Shown here: in pieces, positions 5,784-7,477 of the stretch | Layout of the letters: every line of letters starts with the position of its first letter | Position numbering within the stretch: position 1 is the first letter of the stretch | DNA from: an uncultured bacterium | Lineage (GTDB): Bacteria > Bdellovibrionota_C > UBA2361 > SZUA-149 > CALKYB01 | Direction: 5' to 3' | DNA length: 7,477 nt | Assembly: GCA_938003565.1 (NCBI GenBank) | Contig: CALKYB010000184.1 | Span: 1-7,477, forward strand | Made by a program: the position numbers and the translations under genes | Notes under the pieces: generated by a model | What the model was told of the DNA's origin: nothing | The model's input: the letters and a program-made list of their open reading frames with translations, nothing else | Database searches by the model: none

Positions 5784-6995
5784 GTGCAGAAGATCAAAAG
5801 CATTATTGATGTAAGAAAGCTAGGTGACGGGGGCATTGGGGTTCACATAGAAACCTTAGTTGATGGTTTAATTGAGCTGCCTGAATTTCGGAAGGGGGAG
5901 CTAGAGTTAACTCTACTTGCGGATCCGAAAGATCTTAAACGAAAATCTGGTTCGGCTAGGGATTGCTTGGCTAAATGGCGAGACGTGGTTGAGATAGTGC
6001 CTGAGCCGTCACGAAAATACTCTTTTTCTGAGCATTTCATCCTGGGTCTTCGACAGAAAAGCCTTATCCAGCAACATTCCGTCTATCATGCTCCACATTT
6101 TACCTTGCCATTTTTTCTTGGGATCCCCGGTGTAGTTACCGTTCATGACTTAATTCATATCAACGCCCCAGATAAATTTTATCATAGAATTGTGGCACGT
6201 TTGATGATTAAGACTGCGACCTATAGAGCCTCTCATATTATATTGGTGAGTCGGGCTAGTCGTTGGGCTTTGCGTCGCACATTTGGATTTAAGGTTGGCC
6301 GAAAATCGGTAATTCCTAATGCTTACCGTTATGGTTTGGGGAAACCTAGCGACGCAGATGTGTCTCGAGTTAGAGCAAAGCTTACTGTGCCTGAAAAATT
6401 TGTTTTGTTTGTAGGAAGTGAGAGGCCACATAAGGGATTTGCTGAGCTACTCGAGGCTTGGCGTAAGATTTCTCAGGAGCCTGAACTTGGAAGTTTCAAT
6501 CTGCTGGTTGTGGGTGGAAGATTCTCTAAGAAATTGAAAAAAGATATCGCTAAATCTGTTTTGTCGGATCGAGTTCAGTTTATGGGAAGTTTGTCCCATG
6601 AGGAAATTAATACTCTTTATCACGAGTCGACTTTAGTAGTTGTTCCATCCAGAGAGGAAGGTTTTGGGCTCGTTGCCCTTGAGGCGATGAAGTGTGGAGT
6701 TCCTGTGGTCTGCTCCCCAGCGAAGAGTTTAGTAGAGGTGTGTGGTGAGGCTGGGAATATAGCAGAAAACTTTGGCGAGGAAGCATTGTTTTCTGAGCTA
6801 AAAAAAGTTTTGCTTGGTGGAGATTCGGTAGATCGAAAACGAAAATTAGGGATTCTGAGAGCTCGACAGTTTAGCAGGGAGGCCGTAGCGCAAAAAACTC
6901 TAAGAGTATACCAAAAAGTTTTGGGCATAGAAGTCACCGTAGACAGTTCTCGACGCACTATTGAATCTGATACTGCAGTTAGGGTAGGAGAGTAG
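5784..6995 (+). CDS. Family 4 glycosyltransferase (GT-B fold)
   Basis: A 403-residue retaining glycosyltransferase with two Rossmann-like halves. The N-terminal half has the glycine-rich loop DGGIGVHIETL (15-25), VYHAPHFTLP (100-109) and VTVHDLIHINAP (118-129), close to the usual HDL motif of mannosyltransferase-like GT4 proteins. The C-terminal half has VLFVGSERPHKGFAELLEAW (207-226), LLVVGG (240-245), VQFMGSLSHEEINTLY and the EX7E donor-binding motif EGFGLVALEAMKCGVPVV, with Glu292 and Glu300. No membrane segment is seen, so it should act in the cytoplasm on a lipid-linked glycan. Donor and acceptor are not readable. It starts with GTG at 5784, backed by an AAGGT site. It sits 33 bp after the membrane GT2 and ends 1 bp before the next GT4, so the three are probably one transcript. 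The last 20 or so residues are polar and probably disordered. Confidence 0.93.
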   Translation: MQKIKSIIDVRKLGDGGIGVHIETLVDGLIELPEFRKGELELTLLADPKDLKRKSGSARDCLAKWRDVVEIVPEPSRKYSFSEHFILGLRQKSLIQQHSVYHAPHFTLPFFLGIPGVVTVHDLIHINAPDKFYHRIVARLMIKTATYRASHIILVSRASRWALRRTFGFKVGRKSVIPNAYRYGLGKPSDADVSRVRAKLTVPEKFVLFVGSERPHKGFAELLEAWRKISQEPELGSFNLLVVGGRFSKKLKKDIAKSVLSDRVQFMGSLSHEEINTLYHESTLVVVPSREEGFGLVALEAMKCGVPVVCSPAKSLVEVCGEAGNIAENFGEEALFSELKKVLLGGDSVDRKRKLGILRARQFSREAVAQKTLRVYQKVLGIEVTVDSSRRTIESDTAVRVGE

Positions 6996-6996
6996 A

Positions 6997-7477
6997 ATGC
7001 AGAAAGTTGCGATTGTGCATGACTGGCTTACTGGAATGAGGGGTGGAGAAAAATGTCTCGAGGAGATAGCGAGACTTTTTCCTGATGCTGATATTTTCAC
7101 CCTAATTCTTAATGAAGGTAAAATTAGTAAGTATCTATGCTCGAAGAAAATTACGCCTAGTAGTTTGCAAAAATTTCCGGGAGTTAAAAATTACTATCGT
7201 TATCTATTGCCTCTCTTTCCTCTCGCTGCCAGAGATTTGAGTCGCCATTTGAAGTCATATGATTTGGTAATTAGCATCAGCCATTGTTTTTCAAAGAACG
7301 TAACTCTGCCCAGTGATGTGCCTCATGTATGTTATTGTCTCAGCCCTATGAGGTATATTTGGGATCAATACGACTCTTATTTTGAGGGAAGAAAAATAGA
7401 GCCGGTTGTTCGTCCTATAGCTGCTGCTCTAAGGACTTGGGATCGCCGTGGAGCAAAGCGGGTTACTCGGTTCATCG
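6997..7477 (+). CDS. Family 4 glycosyltransferase, WbaZ-like (3' partial)
   Basis: The first 160 codons of a gene that runs off the window. The ATG at 6997 follows a strong AGGAG site (6986-6990) with 6-nt spacing, and only 1 bp separates it from the previous stop, so coupling is likely. The visible N-terminal GT-B half has VAIVHDWLTGMRGGEK (4-19), PDADIFTLI (29-37), YDLVISISHCFSKN (88-101), CLSPMRYIWDQYDSYF (114-129) and WDRRGAKRVTRFI (148-160). This set is typical of the GT4 group that includes the O-antigen mannosyltransferase WbaZ. Members are usually about 370-400 residues, so more than half is missing, including the EX7E motif. Mannose transfer is inferred from family resemblance, not shown. 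Confidence 0.92.
   Translation, partial: MQKVAIVHDWLTGMRGGEKCLEEIARLFPDADIFTLILNEGKISKYLCSKKITPSSLQKFPGVKNYYRYLLPLFPLAARDLSRHLKSYDLVISISHCFSKNVTLPSDVPHVCYCLSPMRYIWDQYDSYFEGRKIEPVVRPIAAALRTWDRRGAKRVTRFI

Noticed and set aside
5843..7100. Several reverse-strand open frames of 65-112 codons within the GT4 genes
   Set aside because: They are antisense to two genes with strong family motifs and show low-complexity Ser/Arg/Thr-rich translations with no domain signal.

Overview
The window is a dense stretch of a bacterial chromosome given over mainly to surface-polysaccharide assembly (O-antigen, capsule or exopolysaccharide type). A two-gene nucleotide/folate unit (thyA-folA) sits inside it on the opposite strand. 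Shine-Dalgarno motifs, ATG/GTG/TTG starts, genes overlapping or 1 bp apart, and stops TAA, TGA and TAG all fit a bacterium using the standard code. ThyA is very close to the proteobacterial type in length and motifs. The sequence alone does not fix the phylum, and a diderm or a candidate-phylum bacterium both remain possible. I see no transposase, tRNA, rRNA, CRISPR array or integrase.

Layout, left to right. Bases 3-161 are an open frame that looks like the C-terminal end of a membrane protein whose start lies outside the window. Bases 252-1064 (+) encode a family 2 glycosyltransferase (GT2). It overlaps by 14 bp a large bimodular gene at 1051-3111 (+), which carries a SAM-dependent methyltransferase, a coiled coil and a second GT2 domain. 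That gene ends 7 bp from the convergent thyA-folA unit: folA at 3119-3628 (-) and thyA at 3667-4476 (-). A 287-bp region (4477-4763) separates the start of thyA from the next + strand gene. It holds a plausible thyA promoter and several short repeats. Then come a membrane-anchored, dolichyl-phosphate-mannose-synthase-like GT2 (4764-5750), a family 4 glycosyltransferase (GT4, 5784-6995) and the first 160 codons of another GT4 (6997 to the window edge).

How they could work together: at least five glycosyltransferase domains (three GT2, two GT4) suggest a pathway building a multi-sugar repeat on a lipid carrier at the inner face of the cytoplasmic membrane. The membrane-anchored GT2 probably loads a sugar onto polyprenyl phosphate, the GT4 and soluble GT2 enzymes extend the chain, and the methyltransferase domain may methylate a sugar. 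ThyA and DHFR form a complete dTMP/tetrahydrofolate cycle. They look like intact housekeeping genes embedded in the cluster. The most notable features are the methyltransferase-coiled coil-GT2 fusion and the position of thyA-folA. I found no evidence for a wholly new type of system.
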